The notes under the pieces were generated by a model. It saw nothing but the letters and a program-made list of their open reading frames with translations, did no database searches and had not been told where the DNA came from. DNA of 64,000 nucleotides. It comes from Cryptomeria japonica (lineage: Eukaryota; Streptophyta; Pinopsida; Cupressales; Cupressaceae). A program made the position numbers and the translations under genes. Positions 35,583 to 47,281 of the stretch are shown piece after piece. The stretch spans positions 25,760,501 through 25,824,500 of the forward strand of contig NC_081412.1 in the NCBI RefSeq assembly GCF_030272615.1. Reading direction: 5' to 3'. Each line of letters starts with the position of its first letter. Position 1 is the first letter of the stretch.

Positions 35583-37177
35583 TGATGGGTTGGGGTTTGG
35601 GATAGACTAGCCTAGTCTATGCTCTTGGATCCTTCCCTTGGATCACCTGGTGTTCTCTCCACACCCTAGGGTCTCTAGGACTTCCCTTGCTTGAGGAATC
35701 CCCTGACCTTGCCCAATCCACCCACCAATGAGTTGCACTACTGCTCCTAAGGTCTCACCTACTCATGAGTCTCAAAACCCCTTAATATGGCTAATAAGGA
35801 CTAGGCTTGTTCCACACCTTCCAAGGTCTTAGCAAAGTTAGGTTAGGTCAATTTCATGGTTTTTCCACCCATTCATGTGCCCCCCAAGAGGTTTCAAGAT
35901 TCCAACCCCTTACTAATTTCACTATTTTGTGTTTTTGCCTTCAAATAGGGCTACAAGGATTAGGACCAATTAGGCCTTCTATCTGGTCCTTTAGGGCTCC
36001 CTCTCAAAAATGATGCAAAAACTACCCAAACTCCCAAAATGGACTACCATTCATTTGGCAAGGTCTCAAGGATTTCTCTGTTTCTGGGCCTCTAAGTGGT
36101 CGTATAGTGCCTTGGGCAAATTTTGGGGTTTTTAAGGGTTTTGTGAGGGTTTTTAGGGTCTACCTGGGTCACAGTGAATGTATTGAGTTTTAGCCACCTT
36201 TTCTAGATTGGTGGAGGCTCCTCCTTCACACCAATGATGCTTCACTCACTCCTCTACACCCCCTCCAAAGGGTGCACTCTCCTCTGACCAACTTGCTCTT
36301 CAAGACCTCTGCAACTTGACCTTTCTTAGCCAGGCACTGTTCAGTCTCGCCTAGGAGTGGGTCTTTATATGGCCTCCCTGCATTTTCAAGGGCCCTTCTT
36401 GCATTGAACTATGGTACAAGGTCTTCACTCTCATTCCCCATGGTTTCATGGTGATTCCACTATGGGGAATGGAGTTATGCATCCATTTACTCAAACCCGT
36501 CCAAAACTGGACAGTGAGAAGGCAATTTAAAAACTATTTACAAACACACATAACCTGCAAATAAAAACCTAATCTAATTGCTCACAATGAAATTATTTAC
36601 ACCATAGGAAACATTCCACACAGTTTTGCATGCAAATCAATCCATTAACTTGCTCGGTTGTTTCATTCAAACTGACTGGTAACCAATTTGCAGTCTCAGT
36701 CAGGTCACTTTGCTTGGGCCGCACAATGTCTAACATCCAACCCATTAGTTTAGGGTTTGGAAATACTTATACTACCCTCTCCTTAGTTTGTGTGCCCATA
36801 TTAGGGTTGTCCATGCCAAACTAAAGGTTTTGACCTCATGGTGGAAAAGTTGCTTGACAACTTTTAAAAGTTGTCATGCAACTTTTGCAACTTTTGAGCA
36901 ACTTTCCCAATGTTGCTTTTCTTGACTCCTAGACCCACATTGGGCCAACCTAAGGACACCACCATGCTATGAAGGACCCCTAAACTCCTCAAAAGCACAC
37001 ATACCCTCTATTTCCAAGAAATCCTCAATCTTGACTTAAGACCCTAAGAACTCAACTAGGACCTTAACTATGACCAATGAGCACATGGCTCTTTATTTTA
37101 TGTACAATGGCTTCAAAAGAAGCATAACAACAAAAAAAAAAGAAAGAGGAAGAGTTTGGAAGGGTGCTCCTGCACCA
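35583..37177 (-). repeat. Element D 3' LTR
   Basis: 1595 bp; minus strand TGGTGCAGGAG...AACCCATCA. A likely TATA element reads ATATAAAG on the minus strand (36363-36370). Confidence 0.95.
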
Positions 37178-37190
37178 TACTCCCCCTCTG
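37178..37190 (-). other. Element D polypurine tract
   Basis: Minus strand CAGAGGGGGAGTA directly before the LTR start TGGTGC. Confidence 0.85.
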
Positions 37191-37197
37191 CACACAA

Positions 37198-39915
37198 CTA
37201 AGAAATAGAAGAAGAGATGAGAGCCAGGTCTATGCCAAGTGTCTTGAATCTGCTCTCTTCAACCCAGGTGGCTTCAGACTCAGGCTGACCTACCCACTTC
37301 ACCAAGTGTTCCATGTAGACCTGGTGTCTGGTGGACTTCTTTACTCTAGATTCCAAGATTTCCTCTTCTATAGGCTTCTTCACCTGTGGTGAGACATTAA
37401 CATCTAGGTCCTGCAGTACCTTGGCTTGGTCCTCAGTCTACCATTCTATCTCACCCTTGTACATGATCAGGTCAGCTACATTAAAGACTGGTGATATAGC
37501 CAAATCTGAAGGCAGGTCAACCTTGTAAGCATTCTCACCATATTTTGACAGGATTCTACAAGGTCCTACCCTCTTCATTTGTAGTTTGGTAAGCTTACCA
37601 CTTTGCATCCTAGCTTTGCTCAAATGGACCATCACATAGTCACCCACCTTGAACTGAACCTCTCTCTTTTTCTCATCCATTTTTGCTTCCATTTTTTGAG
37701 TGGATTCAGGAATGGATTTCTTGACTTGCTCTTGAAATTCCTTGATGGTTTGAGTGAAGTCCTCTGCTTTCCCACTCTTCGTCTCTAAAATACCAAGGTC
37801 TCTCAACTCACATACTCCCCTTGGATGTCTGCCATACACAACCTTAAAAGGACTTCTACTGATAGTTCTATTCACACTGTCATTATATGCATACTCTTCT
37901 TGAGGAATGATTAGGTCCCATGTCTGCCCATACTCCTTAGTTAAACACCTCAACAAGTTGCCTAACATCCTATTGATAACTTTGGTTTGACAATCAGTTT
38001 GAGGATGGTAAGCTGAGCTAAATGACAAGTTAGTTCCTAGTCTCCTCCATAATGTTTGCCAAAAATGGCACATGAACTTGTTGTCCCTATCTGAAACAAT
38101 GCTTAAAGGGAGTCCATGAATTCTAACAATCTCTTTGAAGAAGAGATGTGCAACATAGATTGCATCATGTGTAGTTCTACATGGAATGAAATGGCTCATC
38201 TTTGAAAATCTATCTACTACCACATAGATGTTGTCCATACCTGTCTTTATCTTGGGAAGTCCTACTACAAAGTCCATGCTTATACATTCCCAAGGCCTAT
38301 TTGGGACCGGCAATGGTTGATAGAGACCAACATTGCTTGATCCTCCTTTTTCTCTTTGACACACACCACATTGCTCCACATACCTCTTCACATCTCTTGG
38401 CAACTTTGGCCAATAGTAGTACCTCTGTACTAAATCCAAGGTTTTGTTGACTCCAAAGTGTCCACTCAAACTACCATTGTGTTTCTCTTGGATGAGGTTT
38501 TCCCTCATGGATCCTCTCAGTACACACAACTGATTACCTTTGAACAAGAGACCATTTTGGAGAGTGTAATCTGCATACTCACCATCGAAATGGTTCTCAA
38601 ACTCCTTGCAAACCTTGGAAGCTTATGAGAAGTCTTCATCTCCTTCATAGAGGTCCTTGAAACCTTCTATTCCTATGCTTTGCAACTGTAGTTCTTGAAC
38701 TCTCAACAACTTCCTACTTAAGGCATCTACCACCTTGTTAAGTTGCCCCTTCTTATGCTTGATGGTGAAGGTGAAGGATTGGAGATATTCCATCCATTTC
38801 AGATGTCTATTACTAAGCTTCTCTTGAGTGTTAATGTAACCCAATGCCTGGTTATCTGTGAACACCACAAATTCCTTTGGAAGTAAGTAATGCCTCCATT
38901 TCTTTAGAGACTGCACTAATGCACACAACTCTAGGTCATAGGCTGAGTACTTCTTCTTTGCTTCATTAAGATTCTCACTAAAAAATGCAACAGGTCTTCC
39001 CTCTTGACTTAATACACCCCCTACTACAATTCCAGATGCATCGCACTCCAATGTAAATAGCTTGTCAAAAGTAGGTAGGAGAAGGATAGGTTTTGTGGCT
39101 ATTTCTTGCTTCAACAATTAAAATTCTTTGTCAGCCTGCTCAGTCCATTTAAACTTAGTTTTAATGCCTCCTTTTATGGTGTCAAGGACTAGTGCACATA
39201 TGCCACTAAATTTCCTCACAAACTTTCTATAAAATTGGGCTAAACCATGGAAACTCCTCACTTCAGTCCTTGTTCTAGGTGCAGGCCAATTCAAGATTGC
39301 CTCCACTTTGCTTGGATCCATTTTCAAGGTTCCCTTAGACACCACAAATCCTAAGTTGACCAGCTCTTGCTTCAAGAAGTCACACTTCTCTAGGTTGATG
39401 GATAACTTCTCCTCATGCAACCTCTCTAAGACTAATCTCAAATGCTCAAGGTGCTCCTCTTTGGTTCTGCTATAGATGAGAATGTCATCTAAGTACACCA
39501 CCACAAATCTGCCTGTGAAATCCTTTAACACCTCATTCATCAACCTCATGAAGGTGCTTGGGGCATTGGTGATTCCAAATGGCATCACAAGCCATTCATA
39601 CAATCCTTCTGTGGTCTTGAAAGCAGTCTTCCACTCATCACCCTCCTTGATTCTAATCTAGTGATAACCACTTTTAAGGTCCAATTTGGTGAAATACATA
39701 GCACCTCCTAGACAGTCCATCGAATCCTCTATTCTAGGAATAGGAAACCTATACCTTATGGTGATCCTATTGATTGCCCTTGAATCAGTGCAAAGTCTCC
39801 ACTTACCTCCCTTCTTTGATTCTAGCACTACCGGGACTGCACATGGGTTGATGCTCTTCTTAATCAGTCCTTGTTCCAATAACTCCTGCACTTGCCTTGC
39901 TGCTTCCTTATTCTA
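37198..39915 (-). pseudogene. RT, RNase H, integrase and chromodomain of element D
   Basis: One reading frame with TAG/TAA/TGA-type breaks at 39913, 39658, 39118, 38623 and 37438. RT: KWRLCTDSRAINRITI, KLDLKSGYH, catalytic YLDD (39484-39495). RNase H: FTLECDASGIVVGGVLSQ, FTDNQAL. Integrase: zinc region ending CGVCQREKGG, first catalytic Asp in SMDFV, second in SDRDNKF, but the Glu is Lys (AAA at 37981-37983, QTKVINR instead of QTEV-NR), which would abolish strand transfer. The tail at 37198-37383 is a chromodomain: EEEILESRV.....YLVKW-like HLVKWVGQPESEATW. A frame of about 1000 residues fits the family. Confidence 0.95.
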
Positions 39916-40414
39916 ATTAGGTGTGAGCTTATATGCAGCTTTGTTAGGTTGGGATGCTCCGGGAACGAAGTCTATTTGATGGCTTATAGACCTTCTTGGT
40001 GAGAGTGTTGCAGGTGTTCCATCACTCACTATGTCTTTATACTCTTGCAACATTTGCTTCACCTCCTTGGGTACTTCTGCCTGCAACTTGTCTTCTTCCT
40101 CCTTTGGTTTAATAAAGATGGCACACTTCACTATCTCCTCCTCATGTAGCAAGTTTAATAACTCTTTACCAGTAGCCATTAAGATACTAGGTGTTCTTGA
40201 AGTTCCCTCTTCATTCTCTGTCAAAGACTGAATCTTAAAGGTCTTGCTATCCTTCTTAAAGGAAATGGAGTTCTCCTCTCCATCATAGATAAAATTGCCA
40301 GGGTCTACCTAGTAATAGGTGATAGGCATCCATAGGTAACACATCACAAAGGATCTTATCCTTGTATCCTCCAATAGAAAACTCTACCCAAGTTTGTTCA
40401 TTGACCAGCACACT

Positions 40415-41783
40415 CTACTCATGGTTCAACCATGCCACCTTGTATGGGTTAGTGTGGGGTATCCTTGTAAGTTTCAACTTCCTAACTGCCTCTTCTGATA
40501 TTATGTTATCAATTGAGCTTGAATCAACTATCACCTTGCAAACTTTACCAAGGATCTTGCATCTCGCCCTAAACAATGCTCTCCAATGCTTAGGTTCATT
40601 ATTGGCTGGTTGTCTTATCAAGACCCTATTGAACATCAGAGTTTCTCCAATCTCTGATTCAATATGGTCCACTTCAGGTGTCTTGCTTCTTGAAGAGTCT
40701 TCATGCGCATAAGCAACCCTCTTTCCACTATTTGATGAGGTAGGCTTGTCAGGGCATCTATATGCCGGGTGTCCCAATTGACCACAATTGTAACACTTCA
40801 TAGTTGCAAAGTAGGAGTTACCCCTGTTGGTAGCTCTACCCCTACTTGGACCACCTTGCACACCCCTTCCTCTAGAATGGCCCCCTCTGAGATTGGTTTC
40901 ACTGCCATGTTCAGTCAACCTGGCTTCTCGTTGGTTCCTCTGCTCATTTGCCTTGCTTTGGTAACCACCTCGGTGATTCACTTGTTCTCTACCTCTACCT
41001 CTACCCCTGTTAGTGGAGTCTCCTTTCCTTTTGTTCCTCTCTTCCACCTTGACAGCAAGCTGATGACATTTTTGAACAGTAGTAGGAGTCCATAGGCTTA
41101 TCTCCTCTTGAATGTTCCACTTTAGGCCACTTAGATACCTAGCCACCTTAATAGATTCATCTTCTTGGACTTTGTATCTAAGACAGTTTTTGAAATTCTT
41201 CGGTGTAGGAGGTCACATCAAGGTCTTTTTGCTTCAAACCCTGTCTCTTCTTATGAAGTTGAACTTCATAATCCTCTGGTAAGTAGTTCTCTTTGATCTT
41301 ACTCACCATGGCCTTCCAATTGGCAACATATAGCTTCCCCATGCTAACTCTTTCTTCTTGCAGGTACTTCCACTATGTCAAAGTTGCTCCCCTTAATCTT
41401 GATTTGGCAACTTTAACCTTTTGAGCCTCTGTCACTCCTTCACACTCAAAGTGGTTTTCCATGCCCTTAATCCATTCCATAACAGTGTCAATGTCCATCC
41501 TCCCACTGAAATGTGGTAATCCTTCAAAAGCTTTGGTGTTCAAAGCCTTAATAGCCTTCACAAAAGGTTCTTCATTAAACAAGGGATCTGGTTTAGGTAT
41601 AATGTCATCTATGTCAATAGTTTTCTTGCCTTTGTCTTTGGTGTCTTCACCCCAAGGTCCTTGTGTCCTTTGATCCACCACTTCCTACAGTTTATCCCTT
41701 ATTTCACTCATAGCTTCCTCAAGGAGTCTATTCTTATCATTATGCTCTTCTACCTCCCTAGCCAGCTCTGCATTAGTGACCAT
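40415..41783 (-). pseudogene. gag: gag and protease of element D
   Basis: The likely start is the ATG at 41783 (MVTNAELAREVEE), with a TAG at 41685-41687 soon after. The gag core is at 41373-41681 (FEGLPHFSGRMDIDTVMEWI) with a TAG after RGATLT; a frameshift follows near 41160. The nucleocapsid zinc knuckle CYNCGQLGHPAYRC (C-x2-C-x4-H-x4-C) is at about 40757-40800, after an R/G-rich stretch. The protease has VIVDSSSIDNI at about 40500-40535: the active-site Gly of D-S-G is Ser (AGC, 40517-40519). Remaining protease sequence continues to about 40330 with stops. Confidence 0.9.
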
Positions 41784-41848
41784 TTTGCTCTCCCCTACTG
41801 ATTCACTAGTATATAGAGACATACACAGTCCAACAAATCTATAACTAT

Positions 41849-41860
41849 GCTCTGATACCA
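41849..41860 (-). other. Element D primer-binding site (initiator tRNA-Met)
   Basis: Minus strand TGGTATCAGAGC, three bases after the 5' LTR; the classic plant site complementary to initiator methionine tRNA. Confidence 0.95.
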
Positions 41861-41863
41861 ATC

Positions 41864-43459
41864 TGATGGGTTGGGGTTTGGGATAGACTAGCCTAGTCTA
41901 TGCTCTTGGATCCTTCCCTTGGATCACCTGGTGTTCTCTCCACACCCTAGGGTTTCTAGGACTTCCCTTGCTTGAGGAATCCCCTAACCTTTCCCAATCC
42001 ACTCACCAGTGAGTTGCACTGCTGCTCCTAAGGTCTCACCTACTCATGAGTCTCAAAACCCCTTACCATGGCTAATAAGGGCTAGGCTTGTTCCACACCT
42101 TCCAAGGTCTTAGCAAGGTTAGGTCAGGTCAATTTCATGCTTTTTCCACCCATTCATGTGCCCCCCAAGAGGTTTCAAGATTCCAACCCCTTACCGATTT
42201 CACTATTTTGTGTTTTTGCCTTCAAATAGGGCTACAAGGATTTGGACCAATTAGGCCTCCTACCCGGTCCTTTAGGGCTCCCTCTCACAAATGATGCACA
42301 AACTACCCAAACTCCCAAAATGGACTACCATTAATTTGGCAAGGGCTCAAGGATTTCTTTAGTTTTGGGCCTCCAAGTGGCCGTACAGTGCCTTGGGTGA
42401 ATTTTGGGTTTTTTAAGGGTTTTGTGAGGGTTTTTAGGGTCTGCCTGGGTCACAGTGAATGTTTTGAGTTTTAGCCACCTTTTCTGGATTGGTGGAGGCT
42501 CCTCCTTCACACCAATGATTCTTCACTCACTCCTCTACACCCCCTCCAAAGGGTGCACTCTCCTCTGACCAACCTTGCTCTCCAAGACCTCTGCAACTTG
42601 ACCTTTCCTAGCTGGGCACTATTCAGTCTCGCCTAGGAGTGGGTCTTTATATGGCCTCCCTGCATTTTCAAGGGCCCTTCTTGCATTGAACTATGGTACA
42701 AGGTCTTCATTCTCATTCCCCATGGTTTCATGGTGATTCCACGATGGGGAATGGAGTTATGCATCCATTTACTCAAACCAGTCCAAAACTGGACAGTGAG
42801 AAGGCAATTTACAAACTATTTACAAACACACATAACCTGCAAATAAAAACCTAATCTAATTGCTCACAATGAAAGTATTTACACCATAGGAAACATTCCA
42901 CATATTTTTGCACGCAAATCAATCCATTAACTTGCTCAGTTGTTTCATTCAAACTGACTGGTAACCAATTTGCATCTTAGTCAGGTCACTTTGCTTGGGC
43001 TACACAATGCCTGACATCCAACCCATTAACTTAGGGTTTGGAAACACTTATACTAACCTCTCCTTGGTCTAGGTGCCCATATTAGGGTTTTCCATGCCAA
43101 ACTAAAGGTTTTGACTTGATGGTGGAAAAGTTGCTTGACAACTTTTAAAAGTTGTCATGCAACTTTTGCAACTTTTGAGCAACTTTCCCAATGTTGCTTT
43201 TCTTGACTCCTAGACCTACATTGGTCCAACCTAAGGACACCACCATTCTATGGAGGACCCCTAAACTCCTCAAAAGCACACATACCCTCTATTTCCAAAA
43301 AATCCTCAATCTTGACTTAAGACCCTAAGAACTCAACTAGGACCTTAACTATGACCAATGAGCACATGGCTCTTTATTTTATGTACAATGGCTTCAAAAG
43401 AAGCATAACAACAACAAAACAAAGAAAGAGGAAGAGTTTGGAAGGGTTCTCCTACACCA
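41864..43459 (-). repeat. Element D 5' LTR
   Basis: 1596 bp, same ends and nearly the same sequence as 35583-37177. TATA-like ATATAAAG on the minus strand at 42645-42652. Confidence 0.95.
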
Positions 43460-43464
43460 GGGAA
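43460..43464. repeat. Target site duplication of element D (right, GGGAA)
   Basis: Matches 35578-35582. Confidence 0.9.
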
Positions 43465-44770
43465 GGATTCTGTTGAGCATGATGCAGCATCAGATGAGAT
43501 ATTCTTGGGGAGTTTGTATGCTATCTCATTTATACCATGATCTTCACCAGGTTGTCTATGATGGTGCAGCCAGTCTGTCATTTGGGGTCACTCTCCTACA
43601 GGTGTGGTGTTGGGAGCATATTTCTATCAGTCGACCTATTCATGATAGGGTGCGGGGAGAGGGATAGGCTTACATTTATTTATACCATGGCAAATTAGAA
43701 ATGGGTTTTGGATTCCATGGACTTAGTTATTTGGAGACCATATGTAGATTGTGAGCAATGGTTTGATGATGTGAGATCATTGTCGATTATCATGCAAAGT
43801 AGATATTTGATTGGAAGGACTTCAATTGTTGTTGAGAGACAGTTGATTTAGTGCATATACAAACAATTTGGTAGGATCCAGGGTATGCCACAAGGTGTCG
43901 TCTTGTATGCACAAACATACAAGGATAGGTGAGATGGGGTCCTCTTTATTTTGATGCAACATATGTAGATTTTATAGCCATGCGACTTGTTGCTTTTTTA
44001 TTTACGACCACATGTTTTGGATGTCAAGACCACTGATGAGTATACATTATATATAGTGGCTCATCCATTCCCTCATATTACAGATCTTGCAGATCCTCCA
44101 CCTAGCTCAGGGGATGAAGATGATGATGATGATGACCCTCGATAGAGGAGGAGGAGACAGAGATGAGAGAGATCCCAAGGGGAAAGTGGAGATGAGGGGG
44201 ATGATGGTTGAGGAGGGAGAGGAGGAGGGAGGAGAGGTAGTCGGGCGCGAGTATGAGGTGGACCATTTGAGCTTAGAGGGAGAGGTCTTCCACTACCTAT
44301 TGAAGGCAGGGATGTAGGTAGGGGCGGAAGGCGAGGTGGATTGGATAGAGGACCATTATTACCTGGTCCAAGTAGAGGTGGCGGGAGAGATGGGGAGGAA
44401 CAAATAGGGGCTGAGGGATTGGTTCAGATAGAGGTCGAGGGGGGAGAGAGAGGAGAGGTACACCTCTTGACTTTGGGAAGGTTGGTCATGATCTAGGTTT
44501 GCTAGCATCTCATGGTGGTTTTGATGAGGACTTCAAGGATGATGTGTCACTGATTAGGCATAGGATTACTAGGGTAGCACGGGTGGATGCCCTAGTAGGT
44601 GGAGACACAACAGAGGGATGGGTGGGAGGTGAGGATGAGTCGATACAGTAGGATGTGCCAAAGGCACATGATGATATGGTTGATTTGAGAGTACAAGTTG
44701 CATATCCCACGGCATAAATCCAAGCACTTACTCTAAAGAGGGATACTGCCATACATGAGAGAGATGTTGT

Positions 44771-45497
44771 TGTTAGGTCCCGAAGACAACTGAGAGGGGG
44801 GAGTTGAATCAGTTGTCAAATGAATTTAAACCAAAAACAACTTAAACAACTTTTTGCTTAATACCGATGAAACGGTTTGTTATACCAATGGACAATTTTA
44901 TTAGATAATTGCAATACCAGTAAAGATTGATGTATGAAACAAAAAGACAAAGTCATCCAAAACACATAACACCAATATTTGTATGTGGAAACTTTGTAAG
45001 GGGAAAAACCATGGTGGGAAACCTTACCCATAATCAGAAGATACTACTGCAGATAGTAACTGTATACAAATGGGGTCTGCACATGCAGAAAGGCCAAGCG
45101 CCTAGAGCTCACTGCTCAAACACAAAATGGGAGTCACACTGACTACAATTGGATGGTTAAATCCAATAAGAATGTACTTCTCAAAATAGCATCTTCATAT
45201 GCTGGATTCAATACTGGTGTAGTTCTGATTGTCTTCACAAAAACCCTCCTTCAATCTTCAAATGATGTTTGCGTGTATAGCTCTGCTTATTCTCGCATAT
45301 ACCTTTACACAATTTTTTTTCGCATTCCACACATGATCTTACAAATAAGATCTTACATTTATACCATAACCTAGGACCAATTTTAGTAGGCCGGCTCTAC
45401 AAGATATATTATAATAAAATCATTTTATAAACAAAACAATATCCGATGCAATAACTGATTCAATATGTCGGCTCAATGCATTTACAACAATAATAAG
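44771..45497 (-). mobile_element. Partial Copia LTR, interrupted by element C
   Basis: Plus strand starts TGTTAGGTCCCGAAGACAAC, the reverse of a Copia LTR end; about 730 bp match LTR 18524-19602 in reverse (GGTGGGAAACCTTACCCA, TCTGCACATGCAGAAAGGCC, CTAGAGCTCACTGCTCAA). It interrupts the PMD of element B on its left and is cut by element C on its right. The rest would lie beyond the window. The five bases before element C are ATAAG, the expected target duplication. Confidence 0.75.
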
Positions 45498-46869
45498 TGA
45501 TGCCCTCCTAAATGGCACAAGGTTAGCAAATGATAAATAACACAAAAGACATGAAACCGTTAGTGTTAGTCAATCAAAAACTAATCTAAAAAGGCATACT
45601 AAGAGAGACACTAAAAACATGCAAGCATATTTAATTATCAAAGCAAACATGATGAGGCATCTCCAAATACCTCCTAACATGCTCTTAGTTTCTTTCTCCC
45701 TTGTTCCTCTCCTTTCCAAGTTCCAAAATAGTGTAGCTCTCAGCAGCTTTTTGCACTATGGATGCTTATGGAGGATTGAGATTGCAATATAGCTCTAAAT
45801 GTGAAATGAAAAGCTAATACTATGCTATTGATGCTAAAATGATATATTTTAACCAAAATGACAAAATATTAGATTGCCTATGCTAAAATGCTCTCTTAAA
45901 ATGCCTATAGCTTAAATGCATACAAGTTTTCAGGATCTGGATTATGAAGAAATGAGCTCTATTTATAGGAAAAATGGAACAATGGATGGTCAGGATTAAA
46001 AGGTTTAATCAAGGGCCAAGCTTGAAAGTTGGGGATCCATGTGCACAATTTGCACCAACGAAATGGTGACAAGTGTCAACATAGGGTTGGGTTGAGAAAA
46101 GGGGTTGGAGGAGGAGACCTCATGGTTATCTAGAAGGTAAGGGTCAAGCCTAAATTAGGATTACCCACTGGATTAAGAGTTAATCCAAGGATAAACCTTT
46201 GTGCAAATGATTAAGAGATAATCATGGTCAAAGCATTAAAGGCTTGATGAGACAAGTTTGAAATAACCATAAATGGTTATTTAAGAGCCATAAATGGTCA
46301 TGTAAGAGCCATTAGTGGTCTTGGAAGAATTTGGGGGTTAATTTGTTGAACACACAAAGCATTAAATTATTTTCAAAGACTTTTGAAGTCTTTGAGAAGT
46401 GACTCCATTTTGCTTAGGAATGTGACAATAATTAGGGCACTGATTAGGCTAATTAGGAAGGGGTTAGAAGAATCTAGAAGGGGATTAGATTTTGCAAGTG
46501 GATTTGGTGGGTGAGGGAAAATAGGATTTTATTAAAATAAAAATTCATTTATTTCAATAAATGTGTGCAAGTTGCATTTGTAAGAAAATGCAAGCGGGGA
46601 GGTTTTAAAATGATTTAAATAAATGTTAATTTATTTAAAAGAGGAAAAGGGGGATTTAATTAAATAAACAGATTTTATTCATTTAATTGATTGGAATTTG
46701 ATTTTAATGAATTAATTAAAATAAATTGAATAATTTATTTAATTAATAGGAGAATGTTTGGAGATGAATTAATTAAATATTTATTTAATTAATTGATGGC
46801 TAATGGATTTTTAATCAAATAAATATAAAATATTCATTTAATTAAAATGGACAGATTTGTGTGACTATA
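45498..46869 (-). repeat. Element C 3' LTR
   Basis: 1372 bp, almost the same as 62957-64000 over the shared part. The minus strand starts TATAGTCACACAAAT, so the expected TG start has become TA; it ends GGAGGGCATCA. Related to the A LTR at the AT-rich start and at TATAAATAGAG (45957-45967 reversed), but its last ~100 bp differ. Confidence 0.9.
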
Positions 46870-46882
46870 TTTGCCCCTCTTT
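46870..46882 (-). other. Polypurine tract of element C
   Basis: Minus strand AAAGAGGGGCAAA, identical to element A. Confidence 0.85.
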
Positions 46883-47281
46883 GAGACGGTGCGGTTTATC
46901 GCGTCGTTTCAAAGAAAGAAAAACTGGTGTGAAGAAATGCCCCATAAAATGTAAATTTAATGGGTGGTATGCCCCCTCGAGAGATGAGCCGAAAAATTTC
47001 AAAAAATCAAGCAATCTCTCGAAAAAGAATGAAAATTGGTAGGGTGTTAGAAGAGAAGAAGTCAGGCATATGGGTGAAAAATAGAAGAAAATGGTGGAAA
47101 AATGGAGAAATGGGGGGTGTGGGAAGTTTACGGGGACCACAGCGGTGAGTGGGGGGAAGTTATGGTGACAACGAAGGGTATAAATGGGGTGAAAGGGGTG
47201 AAAACAGGATCATTTGTGACCGTGACCAGTGTGAAAACAGAGCTCTGAGAAGGACATTTGGAGGAGTGAGTAGTAGTTAGG

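Larger units (their letters stand above)
35583..43459 (-). mobile_element. Element D: complete chromodomain Ty3/Gypsy element (chromovirus)
   Basis: 7.9 kb, minus sense, with near-identical ~1.6-kb LTRs, initiator-Met primer-binding site, gag with CCHC knuckle, protease, RT, RNase H, integrase and a C-terminal chromodomain; GGGAA duplications on both sides. Chromodomain integrases steer insertion to particular chromatin. Pol is one frame with five in-frame stops; gag has frameshifts; two catalytic residues are lost. Not autonomous. I do not assign a chromovirus sublineage. Confidence 0.95.
32797..44770 (-). mobile_element. Element B: truncated older relative of A and C, interrupted by element D
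   Basis: Minus-sense 3' part of a Tat-type element: 3' LTR (about 32797-33912), decayed polypurine tract, then the antisense PMD gene on the plus strand (34282 onward). Element D (35583-43459) sits inside PMD exon 2. The PMD ends at 44770 where Copia LTR sequence starts. Gag-pol of this element is not in the window; it was lost or lies beyond element C. Sequence after the polypurine tract (TTTCAAAGAAA) resembles 46905 in C. Confidence 0.65.
34282..44770 (+). pseudogene. Antisense PMD gene of element B, split by element D
   Basis: Exon 1 34282-34356 (75 nt) reads MVVPYSSHQFERVWRYQ...YGPL; donor CTG|GTAGGT. Intron 34357-35110 ends ...AAACAG. Exon 2 35111-35582 then 43465-44770, interrupted by element D. 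PMD motifs: NRGLLIALAERWHNN.NTFHL, GEISVTLEDIYRILHIS, FGWG before the insertion; YSWGVCMLSHLYHDLHQVVY and LLQVWCWEHI after it. A Gly/Arg-rich stretch (about 44130-44450) and the start of the C-terminal segment follow. Stops at 35209-35211 and 35426-35428 among others. Same exon structure as in A and C, with clearly different sequence, so an older split. Confidence 0.75.

Noticed and set aside
37331-37528. Plus-strand ORFs opposite element D pol (also 37603-37788, 38202-38450, 40769-41095)
   Set aside because: Shadows of the pol and gag frames on the minus strand; no motif or conservation of their own.
44087-44317. Met/Glu/Gly-rich 76-codon ORF
   Set aside because: Wrong-frame reading of the Gly/Arg-rich PMD region in element B.
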